Shown: piece by piece, positions 63,009 through 64,000 of the stretch
Layout: each line of letters starts with the position of its first letter
Position numbering within the stretch: the stretch's first letter is position 1
Assembly (NCBI GenBank): GCA_934045075.1
Contig: OW203744.1
Location: 1,178,001 to 1,242,000 of the forward strand
Direction of reading: 5' to 3'
Origin: Yponomeuta sedellus
Taxonomy: Eukaryota; Arthropoda; Insecta; Lepidoptera; Yponomeutidae
DNA: 64,000 bases
Position numbers and translations under genes: made by a program
Notes under the pieces: generated by a model
What the model was told of the DNA's origin: nothing
The model's database searches: none
Seen by the model: only the letters and a program-made list of their open reading frames with translations

Positions 63009-64000
63009 TTACGGTTTGGCATATAGCCTTGTATGCTCAATAGCATTTTGAACGTAGATATCATGGTTATATTTGAACTCAGTGGCTATGTCCATCATCA
63101 AGGGGTCGTCCGGATTAGGGTTCGCCAGCAGGGTCTGTAGTGAGATGAGGAGAGCATCCAGAGTGATGGTTGGCACCCAGCCGCCGATTGGCGGCATCTT
63201 AAGCATATCCATGCAGATTCGGCCACCTGGAAGAAGGAACAGGAATGTGTACAAACACACTGGTAATGATAGTTTGTGTATAAATTGTACGATACTTACA
63301 TCCAACATCTCATTTCGGCAACAAGCAAGTTATGGCATCAATTTGCTTTAGTACCTATTCTGAGTCTAGTCTTTGAAACCTTCATCATCATCATCAACCC
63401 ATTATGTCCCCACTGAGGGGAACAGGTCTCTTCCCTGAGGAAGGTGTAGGCCATACTCCACCACGGCCAAGTCTGCGTTGGTGGAGGCTTGCAACACTAG
63501 CAGCTGGTCTTAATGTCAGAAGTTTTCAAGCCGCCTTAAGGCCTCTGACTTGGTTTAACGACTGCCATCGAACGACGGCAGCCGGCGCCAACTGCTTAAC
63601 GTGTCTTGTGAAGCACAGAACTGCTCGAGCTGCGAGCGATTTGTAACATTAATTAGTTTACATTGTTACTTCCAGAAATGGGTTGGTGGGTAAAGTTGGG
63701 GTATGTATTCACCAAGTGAACTAGGTACACACATAGATTTCTGTAACTTAGTGCAGAGAAATTCTTACGAAACTGTTTTATACAAACCTTTATCAATATT
63801 CGGGTGATACACCGGTGTTTCGAACTTGACCATCGGAGGTTCAAAAGGGTAGCGCTCCGATATCGTCACATTCAACTTGAACGAGCCCTTTTCGTAGGGA
63901 GTGTTCTTTGGGCCCTGCATAGTGACTTTGAGGTGGTCGTAGGTATCATTTTCTGCTGGTGCACAGGTTATTCCCCACGGTGCCTTCTCTCCTAACATCT
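63009..64000 (-). CDS. UBE2T: Ubiquitin-conjugating enzyme E2 T-like, last two exons (partial)
   Basis: The upstream exon (64000 to 63788, continuing past the window edge) gives MLGEKAPWGITCAP, NTPYEKGSFKLNVTISERYP and FEPPMVKFETPVYHPNID. A GT-AG intron (63787-63227) joins it to the last exon (63226-63009): GGRICMDMLKMPPIGGWVP with the active-site cysteine, then NPNPDDPLMMDIATEFKYN, ending at a stop at 63009-63011. The HPN motif, the RIC-x-D catalytic site and NPDDPL helix are conserved. UBE2T is the E2 used with FANCL to mono-ubiquitinate FANCD2/FANCI in DNA crosslink repair. The short C-terminus (no long extension after LYAKP) is noted. The intron carries a family F fragment. Confidence 0.92.
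63385..63645 (-). repeat. Family F fragment in the UBE2T intron
   Basis: On +: aacaggtctcttccctgagg, ccatactccaccacggcc, ggcctctgacttggtttaac, gactgccatcgaacgacggc and acgtgtcttgtgaagcacag. Complement of the family F body. Confidence 0.7.

Overview
The window looks like nuclear DNA of an insect, most probably a moth or butterfly (Lepidoptera). This is judged from AT-rich spacers, spliced genes with GT-AG introns, and a dense mix of short retroposons, Helitron-like ends, hAT and mariner-type elements that I recognise as typical of lepidopteran genomes. No search was run, so the order is an inference. Host coding sequence is only a few percent of the window.

Host genes sit in the right third. 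(1) At 41214-42110 (+) is a small two-exon gene, with a proposed one-codon first exon, for a secreted acidic protein. (2) At 43015-45243 (+) is an intact 742-codon ORF for a secreted protein carrying nine copies of a cysteine module of the form RCGCRGKxGxLRCGC, arranged as three higher-order blocks of three. I do not recognise its family, and it is the best candidate for something undescribed. (3) At 53013-55010 (+) is a complete three-exon KXD1 (BORC subunit). (4) At 63009-64000 (-) are the last two exons of a UBE2T-like ubiquitin-conjugating enzyme, running off the right edge. A coding-like remnant of unknown kind lies at 42533-42817 (-).

The rest is mobile-element archaeology. Repeat families are given letters here: A, a retroposon with a tRNA cloverleaf in its middle; B, C, D and E, tRNA-headed SINEs; F, a retroposon whose head resembles 5S rRNA; G, a retroposon with a GAA/GAT-type tail; J and R, LINE tails; T, an inverted-repeat element. 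From left to right: 1-5900 scattered A/B/D/E/F copies; 5994-11163 a giant near-perfect inverted repeat (arms of about 2.45 kb, spacer of about 113 bp); 11200-24500 more of the same families plus small inverted-repeat elements; 25309-26120 a miniature LTR element; 26583-28445 a three-level nest (F, containing a hAT, containing a Tc1/mariner-type element); 31217-31745 a mariner-derived MITE; 33785-36670 LINE fragments nested in each other; 37828-39720 palindromic A copies; 45600-51280 a LINE end, a second LINE end with a 17-bp target duplication, and a near-complete hAT whose empty site is preserved nearby; 56550-59400 a LINE inserted into the endonuclease of another LINE; 59763-62579 a TA-flanked element and a third hAT.

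Many insertions are dated relative to each other by exact target-site duplications (TSDs), which makes the nesting order reliable. Eight family A copies have perfect 11-15 bp duplications. Four of these, plus one without a clear duplication, begin with an inverted piece of their own 3' end, which suggests reverse transcription primed from both ends of the target break.
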